Positions 36,995 through 47,574 of a DNA stretch of 64,000 bases are shown here, piece after piece. Location: NCBI GenBank assembly GCA_030848705.1, contig CM061245.1, forward strand, positions 41,978,711 to 42,042,710, given 5' to 3'. The first letter of the stretch is position 1. Every line of letters starts with the position of its first letter. The DNA comes from Heracleum sosnowskyi (Eukaryota; Streptophyta; Magnoliopsida; Apiales; Apiaceae). Under the pieces are notes generated by a model. It was not told where the DNA came from. It saw nothing but the letters and a program-made list of their open reading frames with translations, and did not search any database. A program made the position numbers and the translations under genes.

Positions 36995-36996
36995 GT

Positions 36997-37008
36997 TGGT
37001 ATCAGAGA
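36997..37008 (+). other. Primer binding site, initiator-Met type
   Basis: TGGTATCAGAGA lies two bases after the LTR. It matches the usual site except for the last base. Confidence 0.88.
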
Positions 37009-37136
37009 AACAGGTTATGGCATTTGAAACAAGTTAGGACTTAGGGTCCAGGATAACATAGAGAGTTAGGAATTCACGTAAGGATATTAGGAGGTCAATT
37101 AGGGATATTACGCGTAGTAATTAAATGTGGTTATAA

Positions 37137-37688
37137 TTGCAGCCCCCTAGTTCTAGTTCAGACTCAGACCCTTCCGAGGATACGATATCAGAGATACCTA
37201 CACCCGTTGAGAGAGCAGGACCGTCTCGGCCAGTGCGATATCAGCCTAGGCATCAGGGCCCAGTAGTCAGGAGAGATCAGATACCTTGTCCTATTCCACT
37301 CCGGCAAGTAGCCCCAGCACCAGCGTCTCAGGCATCAGTTTGTGGGCCTTTGTATCAGTTAGGTGAGCCACCAGTTCCACACCATGTGTATCAGAGGGTG
37401 AGAAGAGAGAAGGATTTCCTTTATGGACAGGTTATGGAGATGGGTAGGATTCGTTCGATCGAGGCAGCCGCTGTCAGAGAGAGAGACAGACTTAGAGATC
37501 AGATGAGAGACATTCAGATGAGGTTTAGGGTTACGAGGACTTTGGTTGAGACTCGATTGCATGGATTAGCTTCTAGTCGAGAGGGAGAGACAGTAGCAGG
37601 GATGAGACAGATTTTGGATTATGCGATGAGTGAGATTGCAGAGGTTTCAGGACCCCCGTTATGGCCGGCAGGAGCAGGTGATCTGTGA
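37137..37688 (+). CDS. Additional ORF of the gypsy element, 5' of gag (unknown function)
   Basis: An open frame of about 183 codons between the primer site and gag, with a stop at 37,686-37,688. It has no ATG near its start: TAA at 37,134 precedes a TTG, and the first in-frame ATG codons are near 37,434. ATAATTGCAG at 37,133-37,142 looks like a splice acceptor, so the protein may come from a spliced RNA. The product is Ser/Pro-rich at first (SSSSDSDPSEDTISEIPTP), then basic and arginine-rich with predicted helix (REKDFLYGQVMEMG, RERDRLRDQMRDIQMRFR). It has no domain I recognise. Extra ORFs before gag are known in some plant gypsy lineages; the homology of this one is untested. Confidence 0.5.
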   Translation: MQPPSSSSDSDPSEDTISEIPTPVERAGPSRPVRYQPRHQGPVVRRDQIPCPIPLRQVAPAPASQASVCGPLYQLGEPPVPHHVYQRVRREKDFLYGQVMEMGRIRSIEAAAVRERDRLRDQMRDIQMRFRVTRTLVETRLHGLASSREGETVAGMRQILDYAMSEIAEVSGPPLWPAGAGDL

Positions 37689-38106
37689 GCAGGTATCGGT
37701 AGCAGACAGATGTGACATGGATGTATGGTTCTAGATAGTTAGTATATAGATGCATATAGTAGAATCAGCAGTGCACCGGGCTTATAGGAACGCCTCGGGT
37801 TGTTGTTGCATTTTTGTTGTTGTATTGCTGGTCGGCAGTTATGGTTCAGCCATGATATATTTTCTTTTGAAGCGTTCTACGCTTGTACTAACTCTATCTA
37901 TATATATATGATAAACCTCTTTTATAGAACTGTATTTATTCCCCTGTCATTCATTTCCAGCATCATAACTGTTATTCTACTTATTGCAACGAGTGTATCC
38001 ATACACCGTTGAGAAGATCTGTAAACCTTCGAGATATCAATTGTGATCCTTCCTTCTCTTATATGAACTGTTTGATTAAGCCAATTATTGTTTATTCATT
38101 AGCGAT
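37689..38106 (+). other. Gag leader region
   Basis: 418 bp between the extra ORF and the gag ATG. It has short ORFs only and no recognised signal. Confidence 0.5.
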
Positions 38107-41100
38107 ATGGCTCCTAGACGACAAACCCGTTCAACTGATACTTCTGACCAAGAAGGGCAACAAAATACACCTCCCACGGGCCGTGTGGACCCGATGGTAA
38201 TCCAGTTGTTAAATACCCTTACTCAACAGACTGCCGCATTAGCACAGCAGCAACGTGCATTTCAGCAACAACTCTTAGAACAGCAGCAACAGCAACAGCA
38301 GCAACAGCATCAGCAACATCAGCATCAGCAGCATCAACAACAGCACCAGCAAGCAGCACCGGCAGTTACGTTCAAATCTTTCCAGGCAGCAAAACCTCCA
38401 GAATTTAAAGGATCAGCAGACCCTGTAGAGGCTAAGGCATGGTTGAAAGAGATGGAAAAGGCTTTTGCCTTGATAGAGGTGACAGAGGATAAGAAGACAG
38501 AGTATGCAAGCTATTTTCTGAAGAATGAGGCTAGTTATTGGTGGGAAACGAGTAGGGCTATGGAGCCCGAGGGATTGATTACGTGGGCAAGATTCACAGA
38601 GTTGTTTTTGGAAAGATATTTTCCGGACTATATGAGAGATCAGATGGAATTGAAGTTTTTGGAATTAAAGCAGGGGAGCATGACAGTGCCCCAATATGAA
38701 ACAAGGTTTACGGAGTTGTCAAGGTTTGTTCCAACCTATGTGGATACGGAAAAGAAGAAGGCCAAGAGGTTCCAGCAGGGACTGAGGTCTTGGATTCGTA
38801 GTAAGTTAGCTGTATTGGAGTTGGACACCTATGCAGCGGTGGTCCAAAAGGCAATGATTGCGGAGGCAGAGAGTGATTCTTACATGAGAGAGAAGGAGAA
38901 CAAGAAAAGGAAAGCAGGGATACCCGATAAGGGACAGCAGCAGGGAAGTTTTCAAGGGCAAGCAAATAAGAAGCTGGGATTTCAGCACGGAAGGAATACA
39001 AGTTTCAGGAAACCAGACACCGGAAACGTGGGACAAGATAACCGTCTACTAACCGGCGGTCAGCAGGGACTTTCTAGACCCCCACTGCCAGAATGCAAGA
39101 CATGCGGGAAGCGACATCTAGGGATATGCCATCGATTGACTATCACATGCTTTAAATGCAATCAGAAGGGACATTATTCCCGGGATTGCAAGATGGGCAT
39201 CGTGTGTCATCGGTGTAAGAAACCCGGTCACATGATTAAGGACTGCAGAGCACCAGCAACCGTGAACAATATGATTCGGGCAATTGAAGCACCCCCAGTT
39301 GTTAACGTCCAGCCGTTAGCCAGGACCTACAATATGTCAATGGGAGAAGCAGTGAGAGATTCCGACGTGGTGGCAGGTACACTTCTAGTAAATTCTATTC
39401 CTGCACAAGTGTTAATAGATTCGGGAGCGACGAAGTCTTTTATTTCTGAAACGTTTGCTCGTAGATTGAATTGCGTAATGAAACCTTTAAATGGAGTGTT
39501 GACTATAGAGATAGCTAATCAGGATCGTATCGCGGTCAGTTCATATTATCCCCATTGTGAGATAGAGATTTTGGGAAATCGTTTTTATGTTGACTTGTTA
39601 CCTTTTAAGTTAGGTGAATTTGATGTGATATTAGGGATGGATTGGTTGACTGAGCATGATGCAAGTATTGATTGTAAGAATAAGAGGGTTACTTTGATTA
39701 CCCTAGAAAAGAAAGAGATAATATTTAGAGGAGAGAAACAAAGAAAGAGGTTCCTGACAATGATTCAGGCTAAGAGGTTATTAAGGCAAGGTTGTGAGGC
39801 GTATCTAGCTTATGTAATAGATATAGATAAGGAAGTTTCTAAGTTAGAAGATATTCCAGTCGTAAATGAATTTCCAGATGTTTTTCCGGAAGAATTACCA
39901 GGTTTACCTCCAGATAGAGAAATTGAATTTGCGATAGACTTAGTACCGGGCGCGGAGCCAGTATCGAAGGCCCCTTACAGGATGGCACCAGTGGAGATGA
40001 AGGAATTGGCTGATCAACTGCAAGATTTGCTAGAAAAAGGAATTATTAGACCCAGCGTTTCACCGTGGGGAGCACCAGTACTGTTTGTCAAGAAAAAGGA
40101 TGGAAGCATGAGATTGTGTATAGACTATCGGGAGTTGAACAAGCTGACCATTAAGAACAAGTATCCGTTACCTCGAATAGATGATCTGTTTGACCAGCTG
40201 AAGGGAGCGGTACATTTTTCGAAGATCGACCTACGGTCAGGATATCACCAATTGAAGATTAGACCAGACGACATACCGAAGACAGCCTTTCGAACAAGGT
40301 ATGGGCACTATGAATTTTTAGTAATGGCGTTTGGACTAACGAATGCACCCGCAGCTTTTATGGATCTAATGAACAGGATTTTCAAGAGATATTTGGACAA
40401 GTTTGTAGTGGTATTCATCGACGACATCTTGATATACTCAAGGACAGAAGAAGAGCATGCAGACCAGTTGCGAATTGTGTTAGAAACGTTGAGACAAGAA
40501 GGACTATACGCGAAGTTTTCCAAGTGTGAATTCTGGTTGAAAGAAGTTCATTTCTTAGGACACGTGGTGAGCAGCGAAGGCATCAAAGTGGACCCAGCAA
40601 AGATAGAGGCAGTGAAAGATTGGGAGAGACCCAGGACACCGACTGAAGTCAGAAGTTTCTTGGGATTAGCCGGATACTACCGGAGATTTGTGCAAGATTT
40701 TGCGAAGATAGCTACTCCAATGACCAAGCTGACAAGGAAAAGCGAGCGATTCATATGGAACGATAAATGCGAAGAAGGCTTCCAAGAGTTAAAGAAAAGA
40801 CTAACTACGGCACCGGTATTGATGTTACCAGACGATCAAGGTCATTTCGTAATCTATAGTGATGCGTCGTACAAAGGATTAGGATGCGTACTTATGCAAC
40901 ATGACAAGGTGATTGCCTATGCGTCAAGACAGTTGAGACCCCACGAACAGAAGTACCCTACACACGATTTGGAGTTAGCAGCTATTGTGTTTGCTTTGAA
41001 GATATGGAGACACTACTTGTATGGAGAGAGATGTGAAATTTACACCGATCACAAAAGTTTGAAGTATATCTTTACTCAGAAAGAGCTGAACATGAGGCAA

Positions 41101-42735
41101 CGAAGATGGTTAGAACTAATCAAGGACTACGACGTTTCTATCAACTATCATCCCGGCAAGGCAAATGTGGTAGCAGATGCATTGGGCAGAAAAGAGAGAT
41201 TAAATACACTAATGATGACCAAAGAATTATACAAGGAATTTGAGAAATTGGAAATCGAAGTAATTAATCCGAAGGACGCTACGGAAATAATTTATACCAT
41301 GACGTTTCAACCCGAATTGTTGGAGAAGATACGAAAGTGCCAAGAGCAAGTTATGAACGACGATGTGAATAAAATGACAGGTGAGGAAATATGTAGCCAA
41401 CCGGACGACAAAGGGATCTTGAGATTTGCTTCTCGGATATGGATACCTAACGTAACGGAACTGAAAAGTGAGATTCTGCACGAAGCACATAACTCGAAGT
41501 ATTCAATTCATCCAGGGAGTACGAAGATGTATCGAGATCTAAAGACGAACTTTTGGTGGCCAGATATGAAGAGAGAGATTGCGGAATGGGTAAGTAAATG
41601 CTTTACGTGTCAAAGAGTTAAGGCGGAACATCAGAGACCAAGTGGATTACTTCAACCATTGGAGATTCCCGAATGGAAGTGGGAACACATTGCGATGGAC
41701 TTTGTAGTAGGATTGCCTAGAACCAAAGCTAACCATGATGCCATCTGGGTTGTCGTGGATCGATTGACGAAATCTGCGCATTTTCTTCCGATTAACGAGA
41801 GATTCTCGCTGGATAAGTTAGTTCATATGTACATAAAAGAAATCGTAGTACGACATGGAGTTCCAGTATCGATAGTGTCTGATAGAGACCCTCGATTCAA
41901 TTCAAGATTTTGGAGGAGTTTTCAAGAGTGTTTGGGCACCGAGTTGAGAATGAGTACGGCTTATCATCCGCAGACGGACGGTCAGAGCGAAAGGACAATT
42001 CAGACTATTGAAGATATGCTTAGGACGTGTGCACTTGATTTTGAAGGCAGTTGGGACGATCATCTACCCTTGGTGGAATTTTCATATAATAATAGTTTTC
42101 ACGCGAGCATCGGAATGCCACCGTACGAAGCTTTGTATGGACGAAAGTGTCGATCTCCAGTATATTGGGAAGAAGTTGGTGAACGGAAAATGATAGGACC
42201 AGAACTAGTACAACGAACAAAAGAAGTGGTTCAATTGATTCAGAGAAGATTGATAACAGCTCAAGACCGACAGAAGAAGTATGCGGATCTAGCCAGAAAG
42301 GATGTGGGATTCGAAGAAGGAGAGCAAGTGTTACTAAAGGTTTCACCATGGAAAGGATTAGTTAGATTTGGAAAGAAAGGGAAGTTGAGTCCGAGATATG
42401 TTGGGCCGTTTGAGATTTTGAAGAAAGTGGGCGAAGTAGCTTACGAGTTGGCATTGCCACCGCATATGCAGCACGTTCATAATGTATTTCATGTATCTAT
42501 GCTTAAGAGGTATCGACCAGATTCGAATCATGTAATAGAGTATGAACCAATAGAGGTCCAGGCAGATTTATCGTATGTAGAACGACCAATCCAGATAGTG
42601 GATCGTAAGGAGAAAGTACTAAGGAATAAGACAGTAGTGTTAGTGAGAGTTTTGTGGAGGAACCCTAAAGTAGAAGAGTCTACCTGGGAGTTAGAGAGTG
42701 AGATGTTAGAGAAGTATCCCCAGTTGTTTCCTTGA
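38107..42735 (+). CDS. gypsy gag-pol polyprotein with chromodomain-like C-terminus
   Basis: A single 1542-codon frame from ATG 38,107 to TGA 42,733-42,735 makes the capsid and enzymes for reverse transcription and integration. In order: gag with a Gln/His-rich tract (residues about 58-80) and capsid domain (110-210); two CCHC knuckles, CFKCNQKGHYSRDC and CHRCKKPGHMIKDC (about 347-378); protease VLIDSGATKSF (about 435); reverse transcriptase with FIDDILIYS (about 770); RNase H with YSDASYKGLG (about 917); integrase with HPGSTKMY and CFTC zinc ligands, VSDRDPRFNSRFW (about 1257) and a GPFEIL...VFHVSMLK module (about 1432-1470); and a tail RVLWRNPKVEESTWELESEM resembling the Tekay-type chromodomain. 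All key motifs look intact. It is continuous with no gag/pol frameshift. Confidence 0.95.
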   Translation: MAPRRQTRSTDTSDQEGQQNTPPTGRVDPMVIQLLNTLTQQTAALAQQQRAFQQQLLEQQQQQQQQQHQQHQHQQHQQQHQQAAPAVTFKSFQAAKPPEFKGSADPVEAKAWLKEMEKAFALIEVTEDKKTEYASYFLKNEASYWWETSRAMEPEGLITWARFTELFLERYFPDYMRDQMELKFLELKQGSMTVPQYETRFTELSRFVPTYVDTEKKKAKRFQQGLRSWIRSKLAVLELDTYAAVVQKAMIAEAESDSYMREKENKKRKAGIPDKGQQQGSFQGQANKKLGFQHGRNTSFRKPDTGNVGQDNRLLTGGQQGLSRPPLPECKTCGKRHLGICHRLTITCFKCNQKGHYSRDCKMGIVCHRCKKPGHMIKDCRAPATVNNMIRAIEAPPVVNVQPLARTYNMSMGEAVRDSDVVAGTLLVNSIPAQVLIDSGATKSFISETFARRLNCVMKPLNGVLTIEIANQDRIAVSSYYPHCEIEILGNRFYVDLLPFKLGEFDVILGMDWLTEHDASIDCKNKRVTLITLEKKEIIFRGEKQRKRFLTMIQAKRLLRQGCEAYLAYVIDIDKEVSKLEDIPVVNEFPDVFPEELPGLPPDREIEFAIDLVPGAEPVSKAPYRMAPVEMKELADQLQDLLEKGIIRPSVSPWGAPVLFVKKKDGSMRLCIDYRELNKLTIKNKYPLPRIDDLFDQLKGAVHFSKIDLRSGYHQLKIRPDDIPKTAFRTRYGHYEFLVMAFGLTNAPAAFMDLMNRIFKRYLDKFVVVFIDDILIYSRTEEEHADQLRIVLETLRQEGLYAKFSKCEFWLKEVHFLGHVVSSEGIKVDPAKIEAVKDWERPRTPTEVRSFLGLAGYYRRFVQDFAKIATPMTKLTRKSERFIWNDKCEEGFQELKKRLTTAPVLMLPDDQGHFVIYSDASYKGLGCVLMQHDKVIAYASRQLRPHEQKYPTHDLELAAIVFALKIWRHYLYGERCEIYTDHKSLKYIFTQKELNMRQRRWLELIKDYDVSINYHPGKANVVADALGRKERLNTLMMTKELYKEFEKLEIEVINPKDATEIIYTMTFQPELLEKIRKCQEQVMNDDVNKMTGEEICSQPDDKGILRFASRIWIPNVTELKSEILHEAHNSKYSIHPGSTKMYRDLKTNFWWPDMKREIAEWVSKCFTCQRVKAEHQRPSGLLQPLEIPEWKWEHIAMDFVVGLPRTKANHDAIWVVVDRLTKSAHFLPINERFSLDKLVHMYIKEIVVRHGVPVSIVSDRDPRFNSRFWRSFQECLGTELRMSTAYHPQTDGQSERTIQTIEDMLRTCALDFEGSWDDHLPLVEFSYNNSFHASIGMPPYEALYGRKCRSPVYWEEVGERKMIGPELVQRTKEVVQLIQRRLITAQDRQKKYADLARKDVGFEEGEQVLLKVSPWKGLVRFGKKGKLSPRYVGPFEILKKVGEVAYELALPPHMQHVHNVFHVSMLKRYRPDSNHVIEYEPIEVQADLSYVERPIQIVDRKEKVLRNKTVVLVRVLWRNPKVEESTWELESEMLEKYPQLFP

Positions 42736-42761
42736 TCTGATTCTGAGGACAGAATCCTATT

Positions 42762-42774
42762 AAGGGGGGAAGGA
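42762..42774 (+). other. Polypurine tract
   Basis: AAGGGGGGAAGGA abuts the 3' LTR, 26 bp after the pol stop codon. Confidence 0.9.
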
Positions 42775-45700
42775 TGTAATATCCGTGAATTTTATTATTT
42801 GATTAAATGATATATTTAATCTAAAATATTTATTTTGGAATATTGGAATATTATTATATGATATTTAGTGTGTAATTATGTGCTAAATGGTGAGTCGGAA
42901 GCCCCTTTCAAAAATTTCGTCATTTGGAATTTTCTTCAAATTTGAGCCGTTTTGATAATTCAAGAGCCCGTTGAAATTTCGTACATTCATTTTTAATTCT
43001 TCGTCTTTCGTATTCGAATCGTTATCGAAAGGGTTATGGGATTCTATTTAACCCTACCTATTTGATTCTGCAAATTAATTTCAATTTTTGATCCGAAAAA
43101 GGAAAAATCGTTCCGAACCCTAATTGCTTAAGGGGACGGATTTATCGTTCTATATCAATATTGAAGTTGTTATAGCCCTAGTATTCTTGAGCATTAGTTA
43201 TATAATGATATATATCAATTTGGATAATCATCAACCTTTTTAACCCCTTACTTTTCGTAAAACGTGTTTTTAACCTAATTAGGGTTTTTAAACGATCTAA
43301 CGAATCAATATCGATCCAAAAATGTTATTTGGGGTATTATTTTTCCAAAAATATAAAATGATCAATCAGACTTCATAACCCTAGCAATTCTTCAGAAATT
43401 ACTCAAGAAATCCGAAATTCCCAAATAATTATTTTGTGTTCTTGATCTTCAATCAATTCGTTCTAAGGGTTATTGAAGTCCAAATCTGAAGTTCTTGTAC
43501 TCAAATCAAAGCCCCAAAAATCTAGTTTCAGAATCTTCCAACCTCATCATCATCTGGTAAGTATTCGATTTTATATTGATTTTACAAGTTTCGAATTAAA
43601 ATTAGGGTTCTTGATTCGATTTGGGGATTTTCATTCTGTTGATTCTCCGTTCAATTGGTTGCTTCTAACATGTTCCTAGGGTTCTAATTAGCAAGAATCC
43701 ATGCTTTAATTTCATGTTTATGTTCGATTTAGTCGGGTTTGATTTTCGGGTTTTGACCCGATTTCTTCTTTCAATTCGTACGTTCTTGATATTGATCTGA
43801 CATTGTTTTTGGTAAAGGGCTTTTATTGTATGAGTTATAAGCTTCATTTTGGTATATTAATCTTTGAGTTTCATGTAGGATTTAAGTAGATCGGGTTTCC
43901 GGCCGAGGTCGTCGCCGGCGAGTTCTTTGAATGAATTCTGGGCACGATTCCGGCATGGGACAGATGTGTGTGTATGTGGGTTGTGTTTGTCTTGCAAAAG
44001 CGAACAAAAGCCCTATAGTTTGGTTTTGTTTTGATCGGAAACGGCGAAGTCCGGCCACCGGACGCCGGCCGGATTCTGGAAAACCCAGATTCCGGCGGGT
44101 TGTTCTTGGTGACCCGGATTCGTTCTTCCCGACCCGTTTACCCGATTTTTCGACCCGGTTTCAATCTTCAAAACCCTAATTCATTTTCAGAAAACTGTTT
44201 TTGAATTTTATTTTTAAATTTAATTCGAAAATAGTTTAAAAACTTTAAAAATTCATATTTTTATTTTAAAAATATATTTTTATATCAGAAAAATTCTGAT
44301 AAATTATATTTATTATTTTAAATCCGAAAATTGATTAAACTTAATTATTTTAATTATTTTTAATTAATAATTAATTTATTAATTAATTGGTTAATTCTTT
44401 TAATCAATTAATTCTTAAAAATTAATTATTAATTAGATTTAATTAATTAAAAATTCAGTTTAATTATTTTCAAGCCTATTTATTTATTTAAAAATAGTTT
44501 GAGTATTTAAAGAGTGTCAATTAATTTTATTAATTGATTTATTTTCATTTAAATGTTTATATTGGATTTAAAAATCCGATTTTTGATTTAAAAATTAGTA
44601 ATGACTTATTAAAAATTCAAATGAGTTCCGTATGATGTTTTAAAAATGTTTATAAGTGCTATATGGTTCATATTAATTGTGTGTCGTGTTTTATAGTCTG
44701 TATATGCCCGTGCTAGGGCAAATATCTGAGTTTTAAATATCATAAATTATACCGGACGTCCGATACGTAACCGGTTACTTGTTTAAATGTGATTATTGAT
44801 TGAATAAGTGTCGAGAGTAGAACGAACATAGTTAGACTTATTGTGATGAGTTGTTTAAATTATAGAATCGAGTTCCCGGAGCAAGGGAAAGGGGAAAGTA
44901 GAGTGAGCAGAGTCGATCCGACAGCAGCTTAGACCAGGCAAGTATCTGTGCCTTTACTTGTGATAAAATTTTTATTGTCTTGATTACTTGAATACCATTA
45001 TCCCCAGAACAATTCAAATTATCCATCTTTTAACCGCATTGGGACAACTGATTCCATTTCCTTAGAAATTCTTGATTCTTTGATTTGATCTGCATCGGAA
45101 ACCCTTATTTCCAATTTACCTGATTATTGTTTACCACCTATTGTTGCTATTTATCATCCTTTGATTATCATTGACAACCTTTGATTGTTTGATTTCCATC
45201 TTGTAACTACTCCATGATCCTTTTTCGATCTTCGTTGATACTGAACAGTTGAAGCTCTTTTGCAATTACTATACATTCAGTTTATCTTATTGAGCATGTT
45301 ATTGTTTATACCCTATTATAGAATTGGCATGTGTTTTTAAAAATGGACCAGTAATTGGTCGAAGTAACTTAAGGCCCAGATTGGCCTGGGATCCAGTAGA
45401 GGACTATGACATGAGCTAGTCCGGGGTTGATGCGTGGCTGGCCAGCAGCACAACCTTTGATTTGAATAAAATGTATAAGCCATATTCTAATTCTTTACTT
45501 CAATCATTATTGATACAAAGCATGTGTTAGCTAAATATTGTTGATTCTGATACCTTAAATTCATATCCTTACAACTGTGATAGAAATGATTCGTTGATGT
45601 TTGCTGAGCAATTTTGGCTCACTCTTGCTTGTTGTTTTCTAACCCTATTCCAGTGAAGCGAGAGTATGAGTTGGCATAGCGTGACCGATAGTTCACCAGC

Positions 45701-45982
45701 AGTCAGGAGAGCCCCTCGAGTCACTGTTATTGGCAGGGTAGTTGTTGTTTTGCTTTTCTAGATTTAATGTCTAGATTTGAACTTTAGTTGTGATGTAATA
45801 ACTCTGATAAAACTGGTTTGTAATAATAAAAGGTTGTAGTAGCTTGTGTTCACTGCCATAATCTGGATGCGGTCTTGGTCAAGGGGTAATTGTGTCTTTA
45901 TATATATTATGCATGTGTTAAATAGTGTTCCGTTGGTCGGATGACTCCTCAAATCTGTACCCCGGGTTTGGAGGGCGTCACA
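42775..45982 (+). repeat. 3' LTR of Tekay-like element, 3208 bp
   Basis: Direct copy of 33,787-36,994, followed by the TACTT duplication. Confidence 0.96.
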
Positions 45983-47536
45983 TACTTGACATTTAGAATT
46001 CTTTTCTATAGTATGTTTTGGAATCAACTCTAAGTTCATCATATTTTTAAGAGCACCAAAATTTAAGTGACCAAGTCTAGCATGCCATAAGTTGGATGAT
46101 TCTACACAGTTAACAGAAGGTGTAATTTCATTAAAGGAAGTGCCCAAAACAGGCTCAGCATTTATAACAAATAAACCATTTGACAAGTAACCCTTGCCAA
46201 AGAAAGTACCAGTGTGAATAAGAACTACTTTATTACATCTTAAGGAAATTTCAAAACCATTCGTAACTAAACGGCTTCCACTTATTATATTTCTACGCAT
46301 GTCAGGAACATGATGCACTCTTGTCAGGGATAGAATACGCCCCGAAGGAAACTTCAGGTCCACGTCTCCCACTCCATGAACTTGAGCGGCACTCGCATTC
46401 CCCATCGTCACTGTCATGCTATGACTCTGTTGATAAGATACAAACAAACTAATATCAGCACAAATATGCACATTAGCTCCAGTATCAATCAACCATTCAT
46501 TTGACAGATAAGTGGAAAATAGTACAGGGTTGTAGGTCACATACCGGTTTTCGTTGGTTTCAGAAGTCGAAGCCTCACCAACAACCATGTTCACTACAGG
46601 CCCACTTGTGGTTCCAAGTACAGCATTCGCTTGCGCTACCACCTCGGTTTTCTTCGCTTTCTTTGTAGGACAGTCCTTACTCCAGTGCCCAACCTGCCCA
46701 CAAGACCAACATGGTTTGTTTGCCTTTGGTTTCTTGGCCTTATCCTTGTCTATCTTAGGTTTATTAACATTACCCTTCCTAGCTACAGCCTTCTTTTTCT
46801 GTCCTACGGTTACTACATTCACCTTCGAGCTACCGTGTTCAGATGGCATCACATGTCCCTGTTTGGACTTGTGTTGTTCTTGCACCGAGATGTCCAGCAT
46901 AAGGTTGGTCCAGGTGATCTCTCCTTTCTGTCTTTTCAGAGAGAGAGCGAACTCTTCCCAAGACTTCGGAAGCTTTTCAATCACGCTCATAACCTTGAAC
47001 TTATCAGGGAGATCCATGCCGGATTCCTTCAAAGCATGCACTATCATCTCGAACTCATGCACCTGCTCAGTCATGGATTTGTTGTCTACCAGCTTAAATT
47101 CAAGGAACCTCGCTACAGAATACTTTTCCAGACCTTGAGAGTCAGTATTGTGAGTGAGGTCCAGCTTCTCCCATAAGAGCTTAGCACTATAGGCATCAGA
47201 TGAATAAACATCAAACAGAGTGTTCGTTAAGGCTGCCAGAATGGCTGCCCTAGCCACCCCATCCTTCTCAGCCCACATTGCATAAGCCTTAACTGTTTCA
47301 GCTTTTTCTTGAACCACCACCGGTTTCTCATACTCCACAACAGGCCACAGACCCTTTACAGTTAACCACAATTTCATCCTTTTCTGCCAGCGTGAAAAGC
47401 CGACACCACCGTTGAATTTCTCAGGTAAGCCCGTTAGTTCAACGGGTTGTGGGAAACGGTAAGTGGTCCAATCAATGACCCCAGCAGACACATTAGACGT
47501 ACTACCATCTACAGTAACTCCAGTTTCATTAACCAT
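45983..47536 (-). pseudogene. copia gag-pol, N-terminal part (split by gypsy insertion)
   Basis: ATG at 47,536-47,534 (MVNETGV). The frame covers gag, the CCHC knuckle CWSCGQVGHWSKDC, protease WLIDTGANVHIC and the integrase zinc finger WHARLGH...CQVC, then runs into the gypsy LTR. The rest lies at 31,223-33,786. No stop interrupts it before the insertion. The frame is also open 67 codons upstream of this ATG, into the LTR (to 47,737). Confidence 0.92.
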
Positions 47537-47557
47537 AACGCTAAATATTATATAACA

Positions 47558-47574
47558 GAATAACTCTTCAAGAA
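47558..47574 (-). other. LTR-adjacent segment complementary to the LTR (left copy)
   Basis: These 17 nt, in the primer-site position right after the LTR on the minus strand (TTCTTGAAGAGTTATTC), are perfectly complementary to a segment inside LTR 2 (about 47,814-47,830). There is no TGG-starting tRNA primer site. Same arrangement as the right copy at 53,689-53,705. Confidence 0.7.

Larger units (their letters stand above)
33787..45982 (+). mobile_element. Ty3/gypsy chromovirus, Tekay-like, apparently intact (12,196 bp)
   Basis: LTRs 33,787-36,994 and 42,775-45,982 are both 3208 bp and look identical wherever compared, including all their incidental short ORFs, so insertion is very recent. The target-site duplication TACTT lies at 33,782-33,786 and 45,983-45,987, inside the copia integrase coding region. 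It has an initiator-Met primer site, an extra ORF, one intact gag-pol ORF with a C-terminal chromodomain-like tail, and a polypurine tract. It is in opposite orientation to its host copia element. It could be an autonomous source copy for related LTRs at 13,421-26,036 and 59,197-62,428. Confidence 0.96.

Noticed and set aside
46554..47176. Long plus-strand ORFs (194 and 181 codons) over the copia gag, repeated at 52,685-53,307
   Set aside because: They are antisense shadows of the minus-strand gag-pol frame.
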